NCBI GenBank assembly: GCA_045653805.1
Contig: JAZOMF010000094.1
Coordinates: forward strand, 22,179-86,178
From: SVTX01 sp045653805
GTDB lineage: Bacteria > Bacillota > Clostridia > Oscillospirales > CAG-272
Length of the DNA stretch: 64,000 bases
Reading direction: 5' to 3'
The notes beneath the pieces are model-generated. The model made no database searches, was not told where the DNA came from, and saw nothing but the letters and a program-made list of their open reading frames with translations. The first letter of the stretch is position 1, and the number at the start of each line of letters is the position of its first letter. Shown here one piece after another: positions 6,939-15,070 of the stretch. The translations under genes and the position numbers were made by a program.

Positions 6939-8699
6939 TTATTTACTTGTTTCCGCAATAAATTCGTCGATCTTGTCTGCGATTATTTGGAGGCTCTTTC
7001 TCCAGAATTCGGGCTCGGTGAGATCGATTCCTGCGATATGTGCAACGTTTTCTACGCTCTCAACAGTGGTTGCCTTGAGAAGTGCGCGGTATTTAGGCAG
7101 GAATGCCTCTCCCTCCTCTAAATACTTCGCGTAGAGACCGCGGGAGAAGAGTCCGCCAAATGCATAGGGGAAGTTGTAGTAGCTGAGTCCTGCGCTGAAA
7201 TAATGGCTCTTGCAGCACCACATATAGGGGTGGAGCGTGCTTTCGTCAAGTCCTTCGCCGTAGGCTTCCTTCTGGGCGTTGGTCATTATTTCTTCAAGGT
7301 CCTTTGCAAAGAGGAAAGTGTTCTTGCGGCGTCTTATTACCTCGTCCTCAAAGAGAAAGCGAGAGTAGATGTCCACGATGATCTGTGTGCAATCCTGAAG
7401 CTGGCTTTCGATAAGCTGTATCTTTTCCTCCCCCTCGGATTTTGCGATGGCGTCGTTTACGATAATAAGCTCGTTGAAGTTGGATGCGGTCTCCGCTACG
7501 GGCATGGTGTAGCCTGTGTTGAGAGGACGGTGATCTTGAATCATCATTCCGTGATAAGCGTGCCCCAGCTCGTGAGCGAGAGTAACCACCGAGCCGAAGC
7601 TACCCGAGAAGTTGGTGAGCACGCGGCTCTGCTTGAGGAAGGGAAGATTGGAGCAGAATGCGCCGCCAACCTTGCCCGCTCTGGGATAGAAGTCGATCCA
7701 ATCGTTCTTGAACGCTTCATCAACCATTTCTGCCATATCGGGAGCAAAGCTTCCAAAGTGCTCTACGAGATAAGCGTGAGCTTCCTCGGCAGTAAAGGTC
7801 TTGCCGCCCGCCTTGCCCATGGGAGTATAAAGCTCATACCAAGGAAGACCGTTCTTAAATCCCAGAAGCTCTGCCTTGTGGCGGAGATACTGACGGAATT
7901 TGGGCATGTATTCACGCATCGCCTCAAGCATAGCATCAAGGGTTTCTTTCTTCATTCTGGAATGCTCGAGAGTCATAGCAAGTGGATTCTCGTATCCGCG
8001 AAGCTCTGCCTCGGTGTTGACCTGCGCCTTAATGCTGTTAAGAGCAAATGCGATGGGGTCTTTGATCTTTCTGTAACAGGCAAGCTCTGCCTCAAATGCA
8101 GATTTTCTTGCCTCGGGGTCGTCGCTCTCTGCCATGCCACGGATTGCCGAGAGAGTGGTCTTTTCGCCCTTGTAGTCAACCTCAACGGTTGCGGTAAGGT
8201 AGGAGAAGAGGTCACCCCAGGCGCGGCCGCCCGAAAGGTTAAGGCGTGCGAAAACGTCCTCCGCCTCGTCGCTCAAGTTGTGGGAAACAGACGCCTTTAC
8301 TTCGCTGAAATAGAATTTATACTGCGCAAGAATCTCGTCGGAGGAGAGAACCTCGTCAAGATTTTCGATCTTGCCGACGTACTTTTCAAACATTACGTTT
8401 TCCTTGGCGGTGCTCGCCATAAGGGATTGTATCTTGGTCATGATACCCGAAACCTCTTGGTCGGTGCTGTTTGCCGAGCGACGGAGGCTGCAGTATCCTG
8501 CAATCTTGCGCACGAGAACTGTAGTGGTTTCCTTGAGATCAATTATCTCGCGGAGAGACTTTGCCGGATCGTCATAATTCAGCGCGGCGACAAGGCTCTT
8601 GTAGATAGCAACGTTTTTCTCAAGCGCGGCGATATCCTCGGCAAGTGCAGGATCGTCGATTCCCTTATAAAATATTTCAAGTGACCATTCGTTGTACAT
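6939..8699 (-). CDS. pepF: Oligoendopeptidase F
   Basis: A 586-aa cytosolic zinc metallopeptidase of family M3B that degrades medium-length oligopeptides. The catalytic helix reads LAHELGHAYHG (about residues 377-387), with a further glutamate ligand expected in PVAETASNFNE (about 404-414). The length and the YSRFLFEDEVIRRR segment are normal for clostridial PepF. A consensus promoter lies directly upstream and AAGGAG precedes the ATG. It is followed by the YgjP-like peptidase, giving a two-protease operon that may recycle peptides. Confidence 0.95.
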   Translation of the reverse strand: MYNEWSLEIFYKGIDDPALAEDIAALEKNVAIYKSLVAALNYDDPAKSLREIIDLKETTTVLVRKIAGYCSLRRSANSTDQEVSGIMTKIQSLMASTAKENVMFEKYVGKIENLDEVLSSDEILAQYKFYFSEVKASVSHNLSDEAEDVFARLNLSGGRAWGDLFSYLTATVEVDYKGEKTTLSAIRGMAESDDPEARKSAFEAELACYRKIKDPIAFALNSIKAQVNTEAELRGYENPLAMTLEHSRMKKETLDAMLEAMREYMPKFRQYLRHKAELLGFKNGLPWYELYTPMGKAGGKTFTAEEAHAYLVEHFGSFAPDMAEMVDEAFKNDWIDFYPRAGKVGGAFCSNLPFLKQSRVLTNFSGSFGSVVTLAHELGHAYHGMMIQDHRPLNTGYTMPVAETASNFNELIIVNDAIAKSEGEEKIQLIESQLQDCTQIIVDIYSRFLFEDEVIRRRKNTFLFAKDLEEIMTNAQKEAYGEGLDESTLHPYMWCCKSHYFSAGLSYYNFPYAFGGLFSRGLYAKYLEEGEAFLPKYRALLKATTVESVENVAHIAGIDLTEPEFWRKSLQIIADKIDEFIAETSK

Positions 8700-8737
8700 T
8701 TTGGATTCTCCTTGATATGTAAAATTAACATAATACT

Positions 8738-8766
8738 ATTATAAGGATATTTGGGCGCTTTGTCAA
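8738..8766 (-). promoter_or_regulatory. Consensus SigA promoter of pepF
   Basis: On the minus strand TTGACA (8761-8766), a 17-nt spacer and TATAAT (8738-8743). It begins right next to the terminator of the upstream ATPase gene. Confidence 0.9.
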
Positions 8767-8769
8767 GCA

Positions 8770-8809
8770 AAAATTAATGCCTCGGACTCAGTCCGAGGCA
8801 TTAATTTTT
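8770..8809 (-). terminator. Strong terminator after the P-type ATPase gene
   Basis: TTAATGCCTCGGACT / AGTCCGAGGCATTAA, a 15-bp perfect stem with A and T runs on the two sides, located 6 nt after the ATPase stop codon. Confidence 0.95.
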
Positions 8810-8814
8810 GTTTA

Positions 8815-11499
8815 TTATTTGTCGTGCTTCTTGTCAACCGCTCTGTGGATGATCTTAACGATCTCAACGATGGGAATGATAAGAATTGCAAGACCGAATG
8901 CGATACCGTATTCTCTGAGGTCGAGCTGTGCAAGCTCAAATGCGTTTGCCAGGAAGGGGATCTCAATAACAACGGTGGTGAGGATGAGGGAAAGTGCTGC
9001 TGCACCCCAGAGCCACCAGTTCTGCTTCTTCATGGTGAAGATAGAGCCGTGGAGACTTCTCATGTTGAACGCGTGGCAGATCTCGCAGAGGGAAAGAGTA
9101 AGGAATGCCATGCTGGTTCCAAGTGCCTCGGCGGAGTAAAGGCCCGCTTCGATAGCTTCGTGATGGAACACATCTGCCAGCCAGAATCTACCGATGAGGT
9201 AGGAAGCCATAGTGATGATAGTTACGAGAACGCCCTGATATGCAACTGCAAAGCCAAGACCGCCTGCGAAGATTCCTTCCTTGCTGTCACGAGGCTTGCG
9301 CTTCATGATGCTGGATTCGGGAGCCTCCATACCGAGAGCAAGTGCAGGGAAGCAGTCGGTGATGAGGTTGATCCAAAGGAGGTGTACGGGAGCAAAGATG
9401 GTAAATCCAAAGAGAGTTGCAAAGAAGATGGTAAGAACCTCGGAGAGGTTGGATGCCAGCAGGAACTGAATAGCCTTACGGATGTTATCGTAAATTCTAC
9501 GTCCTTCGCCAACTGCCGCAACGATGGTTGCGAAGTTATCGTCTGCAAGGATCATATCTGCAACGTTCTTGGTAACGTCGGTACCGGTGATACCCATACC
9601 AACGCCGATGTCTGCATTCTTTATGGAGGGAGCGTCGTTAACGCCGTCACCGGTCATTGCGGTAACCATGCCCTTCTTTCTCCAAGCGTTGACGATTCTG
9701 GTCTTGTGCTCGGGCTGAACGCGAGCATAAACGCTGTACTTTTCAACTGCGGTTTCAAACTCCTCGTCGGAGATGTCGTTGAGCTCAGCGCCTGTGATTG
9801 CCTGAGAAGCGTTGGAGATAATTCCAAGCTCGCTTGCGATTGCCACTGCGGTGTCCTTGTGGTCACCGGTGATCATAATTGCGCGGATACCTGCGCTACG
9901 GCACTCTTCGATTGCCGCTTTAACCTCGGGACGAACAGGGTCGATCATGCCAACCAGACCAACGAAGCAAAGGTCGCACTCAACGGTCTCGGGCTCGTAA
10001 TCAGCAGGAAGAGCGGTGAGATCCTTCTTTGCTGCTGCAAGAACTCTGAGAGCCTTGTCTGCCATAGCTTTGTTTGCTACGAGGATGTTAGCCTTGATTT
10101 CTTCGGTCATATCAACGATCTGACCGCCAACGAGAGCCTTGGTGCACTTCTTAAGAAGCTCGTCGGGAGCACCCTTGGTGAACTGAACGAGTGTACCGTC
10201 CTCGGTCTTGTGGATGGTGGACATCATCTTTCTGCCGGAATCGAAGGGAACCTCGCCAACTCTCTCAAACTTAACCTTTTCGGTGTTCTTGGAAAGACCA
10301 AGATTTTCAGCGTAGTTGACGAGAGCTGCCTCGGTAGGCTCACCGACTGCGGTGCCTGCCTCGGTGTCAAACTCTGCGTCGGAGCAGAGGGACATAGCGT
10401 TTGCAAGAAGAGCCTCGTCGTCGCCGTAGTGGTCAACAACGGTCATCTTGTTCTGGGTAAGAGTACCGGTCTTGTCGGAGCAGATGATCTGTGTGCATCC
10501 GTGAGTCTCAACTGCGGTAAGCTTACGAATGATCGCGTTACGCTTTGACATATTGGTAACGCCGATAGAAAGAACGATAGTAACAACGGTTGCAAGTCCC
10601 TCGGGGATAGCCGCAACTGCAAGAGAGATAGCTATCATGAAGGAATTGAGGATAGGCTCAAAGCCGATACCGTCACGAATAAGCTGAACGCCGAAAATAA
10701 CTACGCAGATACCGATAACGAGGTAGGTAAGGATCTTGGAAAGACCTGCGAGCTTGATCTGAAGGGGAGTCTTTCCCTCTTCTGCCTGTGCGAGCGCATC
10801 TGCGATCTTACCCATTTCGGTATCCATACCGGTAGCAACAACTACTGCCTTGCCACGTCCGTAAACTACTACGGAGCCCATAAATACCATGTTCTTGCGG
10901 TCACCGAGAGCAACGTCGCCGTTCTCTCCTGCGGTGAGAGTCTCTTCCTTCTTGTCAACGGGAACAGATTCACCTGTAAGTGCCGCTTCCTCGATCTTCA
11001 TAGAAGCGCACTCAATGATACGAGCGTCTGCAGGAACTGCATCACCTGCTTCAAGAACGATAATGTCACCAACTACCAAGTCTTCACTGGGAATGCTGAT
11101 GAGCTTGCCGTCACGAATGACCTTACTCTGTGCCTTGGACATTTCCTGGAGTGCTTCAATAGCCTTTTCAGCCTTGCTCTCCTGGAAAACGCCGAGAATT
11201 GCGTTAATAAGAACTACCGCAAGGATGATAACAACGTCAGCAGGGAACTCAAAGCCGTGCTGCAAGCCGTTGTAAATTTCAACGCCTGCGGAAACACCCG
11301 CTGCCACCAAAAGGATGATGGTCATAGGCTCTGCTAATTGCTTAAAGAAACGAACTACGAGGGATTCTTTCTTTCCCTCGGCGAGCTTGTTTTTGCCGTT
11401 TGTCTCGAGTCTGGCAGCGGCTTCAGCGGCGGTAAGACCGTCGGCTGTGGAGCCAACCTCTTCGATAACCTCGGCGGAGGATCTGAGATACTCTTTCAT
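8815..11499 (-). CDS. P-type cation ATPase, PMCA/SERCA-like (calcium- or manganese-exporting)
   Basis: An 894-aa P2-type ATPase. In order: an N-terminal cation-transporter domain (to about 75), helices M1-M2, the actuator with LTGESVP (about 175), M3-M4 with PEGL in AAIPEGLATV (about 300), the phosphorylation site CSDKTGTLT (about 343-351), the nucleotide domain with FTKGAPDEL, the hinge TGDGVNDAP (about 620), and six C-terminal helices. M4 PEGL and the M6 region are those of calcium/manganese pumps rather than heavy-metal pumps. The upstream yybP-ykoY-type leader points to manganese as the regulating and probably exported ion (inference). AAGGAG lies 12 nt before the ATG. Confidence 0.93.
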   Translation of the reverse strand: MKEYLRSSAEVIEEVGSTADGLTAAEAAARLETNGKNKLAEGKKESLVVRFFKQLAEPMTIILLVAAGVSAGVEIYNGLQHGFEFPADVVIILAVVLINAILGVFQESKAEKAIEALQEMSKAQSKVIRDGKLISIPSEDLVVGDIIVLEAGDAVPADARIIECASMKIEEAALTGESVPVDKKEETLTAGENGDVALGDRKNMVFMGSVVVYGRGKAVVVATGMDTEMGKIADALAQAEEGKTPLQIKLAGLSKILTYLVIGICVVIFGVQLIRDGIGFEPILNSFMIAISLAVAAIPEGLATVVTIVLSIGVTNMSKRNAIIRKLTAVETHGCTQIICSDKTGTLTQNKMTVVDHYGDDEALLANAMSLCSDAEFDTEAGTAVGEPTEAALVNYAENLGLSKNTEKVKFERVGEVPFDSGRKMMSTIHKTEDGTLVQFTKGAPDELLKKCTKALVGGQIVDMTEEIKANILVANKAMADKALRVLAAAKKDLTALPADYEPETVECDLCFVGLVGMIDPVRPEVKAAIEECRSAGIRAIMITGDHKDTAVAIASELGIISNASQAITGAELNDISDEEFETAVEKYSVYARVQPEHKTRIVNAWRKKGMVTAMTGDGVNDAPSIKNADIGVGMGITGTDVTKNVADMILADDNFATIVAAVGEGRRIYDNIRKAIQFLLASNLSEVLTIFFATLFGFTIFAPVHLLWINLITDCFPALALGMEAPESSIMKRKPRDSKEGIFAGGLGFAVAYQGVLVTIITMASYLIGRFWLADVFHHEAIEAGLYSAEALGTSMAFLTLSLCEICHAFNMRSLHGSIFTMKKQNWWLWGAAALSLILTTVVIEIPFLANAFELAQLDLREYGIAFGLAILIIPIVEIVKIIHRAVDKKHDK

Positions 11500-11538
11500 G
11501 TTTGTCGAAAACTCCTTTTTGATTTTTTGTTTTCGCGG

Positions 11539-11668
11539 AGGTCTTTTTCGTGAAAAAAAGACCTATCCGCCCATGCAGATAAGTCTCATCATTTCAAATA
11601 AAGCCACGGCAAAAAATTGCCCGTGATGTTGACTTTATCACGCTTTCGCGCTGATTACTCCCTTATAC
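11539..11668 (-). ncRNA. yybP-ykoY-type manganese riboswitch
   Basis: Read on the minus strand, the leader contains AAGGGAGTAATCAGCG near its 5' end, then AAAGTCAACATCACGGGCA, then GATGAGACTTATC and GGATAGGTCTTTT. The GGGAGUA and GUCAACAU elements and the terminal GAGAC...GGUCU pairing are the recognisable core of the yybP-ykoY class, which binds Mn2+. Just downstream AGGTCTTTTT and AAAAAGACCT (11539-11564) form an alternative hairpin that competes for the 3' aptamer strand and is the probable expression platform. In this class the ligand usually turns expression on. Confidence 0.85.
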
Positions 11669-11674
11669 CAGAAT

Positions 11675-11703
11675 ATTTTATCAAATAAATGCGCGTTTGT
11701 CAA
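11675..11703 (-). promoter_or_regulatory. SigA promoter of the ATPase riboswitch transcript
   Basis: On the minus strand TTGACA (11698-11703), a 17-nt spacer and TAAAAT (11675-11680). The predicted start near 11668 falls at the 5' edge of the riboswitch. Confidence 0.85.
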
Positions 11704-11839
11704 TAGATATTGAAGAAAATTTTACTCGTTTCAAGGAGATTTTTGCCAAAAATCAAGCAAATTATTTGTGCAAAATCCGGAAAAAGAGAATTTTTTGCAT
11801 CTAAATCGTAAATAAACTGTTAATAAGAGGGTGTTTCGC

Positions 11840-11868
11840 TTGACATTAGCGTGGGGGCATGGTATTAT
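11840..11868 (+). promoter_or_regulatory. SigA promoter of the CNNM/CorC leader transcript
   Basis: TTGACA (11840-11845), a 17-nt spacer and TATTAT (11863-11868). It is back to back with the ATPase promoter, about 137 bp apart. The start point should be near 11875. Confidence 0.85.
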
Positions 11869-11903
11869 AAACGAAATAATTTCGAAAGGAAAGGTATTTT
11901 ACG

Positions 11904-11981
11904 ATGGATGACGGCGATAGTACGGACACTACCTGTATGTGTAATGTAACTGTTGTGCGTGGTTTTCATTATATCTCATAA
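11904..11981 (+). CDS. Candidate acidic leader peptide (25 aa) of the CNNM/CorC gene
   Basis: A 25-codon ORF starts MDDGDSTDTT, continues CMCNVTVVRG and ends FHYIS. AAAGGAAAGG lies about 8-10 nt upstream, at good spacing, and the promoter start is about 29 nt upstream. Four aspartates fall in the first eight residues, followed by a Cys-Met-Cys. It is followed within 10 nt by a terminator-like hairpin and then by the exporter gene. Acidic N-termini are known from enterobacterial Mg2+-sensing leader peptides, where they destabilise ribosomes at low Mg2+; the parallel is inference. Confidence 0.55.
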   Translation: MDDGDSTDTTCMCNVTVVRGFHYIS

Positions 11982-11988
11982 ATCGTGC

Positions 11989-12048
11989 GGCATAGCTTTA
12001 CGCTTTCTCTGAAATGATAGGAGAGGGGGGTATTGACTATGCTTTTTT
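11989..12048 (+). terminator. Terminator-like attenuator before the CNNM/CorC gene
   Basis: GCATAG (11990-11995) pairs with CTATGC (12037-12042) directly before six T residues; an inner stem CTTTCTCT / AGAGGGGG forms with G-U pairs. It begins 8 nt after the leader ORF stop, so ribosome behaviour on that ORF could control its folding. Confidence 0.6.
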
Positions 12049-12111
12049 GCGTTTTTGAAATTTTTGAAAAATCATTGAATATTATTGTAAAAAGAAAACG
12101 GAGACATTACA

Positions 12112-13590
12112 ATGGAAAATTACATAGTGCCTATATTATTACAGGTTGTTCTTATTGCGTTAAACGCTATATTTGCAAGCGCCGAAGCGGCATTTTTGTC
12201 AATTAATTCGGCAAGAATTGAAAAAATTATTGAAGAAGGCGACAGAAAGACCAAAAAGAGTGCGAGAAGACTTCAGAAGCTTACGAAGGATTCCTCCAAA
12301 TTCTTGTCTACTATTCAGGTTGCCATCACATTGGCAGGATTTTTGGGTTCTGCATTTGCGGCTGAAAGCTTCGCAACTCCCTTGACAGAGTGGTTTAATA
12401 GCTTACCCTTTATGGCAAACAGCGGTTACGAGGTTGTTGAGGGTGTATTTGTTGTTATTATTACGGTTGCGCTCTCCTTCTTTAGCATTGTCTTTGGCGA
12501 GCTTGTTCCCAAGAAGATCGCTATGAAGAACGCTGAAAAGCTTTCGCTCGGTATTTCCGGCTTTATCAGATTTATGTCGGTTATCTTTGCTCCTGTGGTT
12601 TGGATTCTTACTATAACCACTAACGCTATTCTTCGTATGTTTGGCATCAACCCCAACGAGGAAGAGGAGGCAGCAAGCGAGGAAGAGATCCGTATCATGC
12701 TGGATACCTCCAGCGAGGCGGGTGCTATCGACAGTATGGAAAACGAGATGATACAGAATATCTTCGAGTTCGACGACATTCTCATTTCTGAAGTATGTAC
12801 TCACCGCCGCGACGTGGATATGCTCTACCGTGAGGATACTCTCGACGAGTGGAGAGAGAAGATCGTTACCTCAAGACACGGACTTTACCCCATCTGCGGA
12901 GAGGGTCCCGACGATATCGTTGGCGTGCTGAATATTAGGAAGTTCTTCAGATCCGATTGCAAGACCGTTGAGGATGCAATCGCCAAGGCAAGCGAAAAGC
13001 CCTACTTCGTGCCAGAAAACATGAAGGCGGACGTTCTCTTTACCAACATGAAGGAAACGAGAAACTATTTCGCTATCGTTGTAGACGAGTACGGCGGAAC
13101 AAGTGGTGTTATCACCATTCACGATCTGCTTGAATTGCTGGTTGGCGATATGGGAGATAAGGAGGACGTTGTGGTTGAGGAGATCGTATGCCTCAGCGAG
13201 GAGGATTCTCAGTGGAAGATCCTCGGCTCTGCATCTCTTGAAAAGGTTGCAGAAGCACTTGACGTTACCTTTGAGACCGAGGATTGCGACACCTTTGGCG
13301 GATATATTCTCGGACTTCTCGGTGAGATCCCCGATGATGGAGCTACACTTGATCTTGAGACCAATGACCTTACCATTAAGGTTGAGTCGGTTTCCGAGCA
13401 CCGCATAGAATCTACTCTTGTAACCGTTAAGCCCAGACCCGCAGACGAGGATGACGAGGACTACGATGAAGATGAGGACGAAGACGGCGAAAAGAAGAAG
13501 AAACGCAAGTCCAAGGATAATGATGAGGATGAAACCAAGTCTGAATCCGAGGAAAAAACAAATTCTGCTGAGTCTGTTGCAGAAGAATAA
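12112..13590 (+). CDS. CNNM/CorC family transporter with CBS pair (hemolysin family)
   Basis: A 492-aa inner-membrane protein. Residues 1 to about 185 are the CNNM (DUF21) domain: a first helix IVPILLQVVLIALNAIFAS, the characteristic AEAAFLSIN, and helices near 60-80, 100-125 and 150-170 with FGELVPKKIA. A CBS pair follows (about 210-340; EYGGTSGVITIHDLLE is the second). Next is a CorC_HlyC domain (about 350-435), then an unusual tail of about 55 residues made almost only of Asp, Glu, Lys and Ser. Bacterial members (CorB/CorC, MpfA) export Mg2+ or Co2+. Leader peptide and attenuator features lie upstream and a strong terminator downstream. Confidence 0.92.
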   Translation: MENYIVPILLQVVLIALNAIFASAEAAFLSINSARIEKIIEEGDRKTKKSARRLQKLTKDSSKFLSTIQVAITLAGFLGSAFAAESFATPLTEWFNSLPFMANSGYEVVEGVFVVIITVALSFFSIVFGELVPKKIAMKNAEKLSLGISGFIRFMSVIFAPVVWILTITTNAILRMFGINPNEEEEAASEEEIRIMLDTSSEAGAIDSMENEMIQNIFEFDDILISEVCTHRRDVDMLYREDTLDEWREKIVTSRHGLYPICGEGPDDIVGVLNIRKFFRSDCKTVEDAIAKASEKPYFVPENMKADVLFTNMKETRNYFAIVVDEYGGTSGVITIHDLLELLVGDMGDKEDVVVEEIVCLSEEDSQWKILGSASLEKVAEALDVTFETEDCDTFGGYILGLLGEIPDDGATLDLETNDLTIKVESVSEHRIESTLVTVKPRPADEDDEDYDEDEDEDGEKKKKRKSKDNDEDETKSESEEKTNSAESVAEE

Positions 13591-13607
13591 TAAAAAACTT
13601 AGAAAAA

Positions 13608-13642
13608 ACGGCGGTGCAGATTGCATCGCCGTAAATTTTTTG
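13608..13642 (+). terminator. Terminator of the CNNM/CorC gene
   Basis: ACGGCGGTGCA / TGCATCGCCGT with a 3-nt loop and one internal mismatch, followed by AAATTTTTTT. Confidence 0.85.
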
Positions 13643-13730
13643 CCCAATTTTGAAAGTTTTTTGAAAGGTGGGGAGGGTGCAGGGAGGGGCGGAAAACAAT
13701 TTTTCAAAAATGTTTTCCGCCCCTCCCTGC
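13643..13730. repeat. Intergenic palindromic module, copy A
   Basis: The motif TTTTGAAAGTTTTTTGAAAG is followed by a G-rich linker and a 19-bp perfect hairpin (13680-13698 with 13711-13729) around an A/T core. It lies between two converging genes. The same architecture recurs at 26071, 52855, 53020 and 62262. Confidence 0.8.
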
Positions 13731-13742
13731 GTTTATCCAATA

Positions 13743-14816
13743 TTAATCAAAATATCCAAGTCTGTAAAGAAGCTCTGCGATAAGGACTGCGCCGCCTGCC
13801 GCGCCGCGGAGAGTGTTGTGGGAAAGACCTACGAACTTGTAGTCGTAGATCGTGTCCTCACGAAGACGACCTGCGGTTACGCCCATGCCGCCGTAGATAT
13901 CACGGTCGAGCTTTGCCTGAGGACGGTTGTCTTCCTCAAAGTAGGTAATGAACTGCTCGGGAGCGTGGGGAAGTCCGAGCTCCTGGGGAAGTCCCTTGAA
14001 GTTCTTCCAGTCCTCAAGGATCTGCTCCTTAGTGGGCTTGTTCTCAAACTTTACGAATACAGCCGCGGTGTGACCGTCGGTAACGGGTACGCGGATGCAC
14101 TGGGTGGTGATAACGGTATCATTCGCCTTAACGATCTCGCCGCCCTCAACCTTGCCCCACACGCGAAGGGGCTCCTGCTCGCTCTTTTCTTCCTCGCCGC
14201 CGATGTAGGGGATGATGTTGTCGATCATCTCGGGCCACTCGTTGAAGGTCTTGCCTGCACCGGAGATAGCCTGGTATGTAGTAGCAACAACCTCCTTGAT
14301 TCCGTACTTGCGGAGGGGGGTCAGCTCGGGAACGTATGCCTGAATAGAGCAGTTGGGCTTAACTGCGATAAATCCGCGCTTGGTGCCGAGTCTTGCTCTC
14401 TGAGATGCGATAACCTCAAGGTGCTCGGGGTTGATCTCCGGAATTACCATGGGAACGTCGGGAGTCCAGCGGTGGGCGGAGTTGTTGGATACAACGGGGA
14501 TCTCAGCCTTGGCGTAAGCATACTCGAGAGCCTTGATATCGTCCTTCTTCATGTTAACTGCGCAGAAAACGAACTGGCATTCCTTCATTTCGTCGATGTT
14601 TTCAGCATCAACTACTACCATATCCGCATACTTTTCGGGCATGGGAGTCTGAAGCTTCCAACGTCCGCCAAGTGCCTCAGAATATTTCTTGCCTGCGCTG
14701 TTCTTGGAAGCAGCAAGCTTTACAACCTCAAAATAGGGGTGGTTTTCAAGCAGAGAAAGGAATCTCTGACCTACCATGCCTGTGGCGCCAACGACGCCGA
14801 CCTTCATCTTTTCCAT
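13743..14816 (-). CDS. asd: Aspartate-semialdehyde dehydrogenase
   Basis: A 357-aa NADPH-dependent enzyme that reduces aspartyl-4-phosphate to aspartate semialdehyde, the branch point to lysine/diaminopimelate, threonine and methionine. The N-terminus MKVGVVGATGMVGQRF is the nucleotide site; VKPNCSIQAYVP (about 152-163) carries the catalytic cysteine, and GHTAAVFVKF (about 247-256) follows the substrate-binding histidine region. The KPNCS context and length are those of the archaeal/fungal-type branch rather than the common Gram-positive branch. It is monocistronic with its own consensus promoter. Confidence 0.93.
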   Translation of the reverse strand: MEKMKVGVVGATGMVGQRFLSLLENHPYFEVVKLAASKNSAGKKYSEALGGRWKLQTPMPEKYADMVVVDAENIDEMKECQFVFCAVNMKKDDIKALEYAYAKAEIPVVSNNSAHRWTPDVPMVIPEINPEHLEVIASQRARLGTKRGFIAVKPNCSIQAYVPELTPLRKYGIKEVVATTYQAISGAGKTFNEWPEMIDNIIPYIGGEEEKSEQEPLRVWGKVEGGEIVKANDTVITTQCIRVPVTDGHTAAVFVKFENKPTKEQILEDWKNFKGLPQELGLPHAPEQFITYFEEDNRPQAKLDRDIYGGMGVTAGRLREDTIYDYKFVGLSHNTLRGAAGGAVLIAELLYRLGYFD

Positions 14817-14883
14817 AATAAATACCTCTCATAAAAGTTTGCAAAACCGCTTCGGCGATTTAGTGAACTAAAATATTAGAATA

Positions 14884-14912
14884 ATTATATCACACTTTTT
14901 TGTTCATTTCAA
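14884..14912 (-). promoter_or_regulatory. SigA promoter of asd
   Basis: On the minus strand TTGAAA (14907-14912), a 17-nt spacer and TATAAT (14884-14889). The leader of about 65 nt holds a small AATCGCCGAAGCGGTT hairpin. Confidence 0.8.
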
Positions 14913-14964
14913 GTGATTTTAAGTTGTTATTTCGACAGTTTGAAAAAACAAACTCAATATATAA

Positions 14965-14993
14965 TTGTATATTTTATATAAATATGCTATAAT
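14965..14993 (+). promoter_or_regulatory. Candidate promoter of the sigma factor operon
   Basis: TTGTAT (14965-14970), a 17-nt spacer and TATAAT (14988-14993), about 78 nt before the sigma factor start. The flanks are very A/T rich, so other start sites, including self-recognised ones, are possible. Confidence 0.5.
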
Positions 14994-15070
14994 TAATAAA
15001 AACGTGACACAAATCACATTAAAATGCATCTTATAGTATAAGCGACAATAAAATTCAACGGAGAAGAAAA

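Noticed and set aside
7203..8684. A 493-codon plus-strand frame opposite pepF
   Set aside because: Antisense shadow of a clearly identified gene.
8824..10548. A 574-codon plus-strand frame opposite the P-type ATPase
   Set aside because: Shadow of the ATPase reading frame; composition is unlike a protein.
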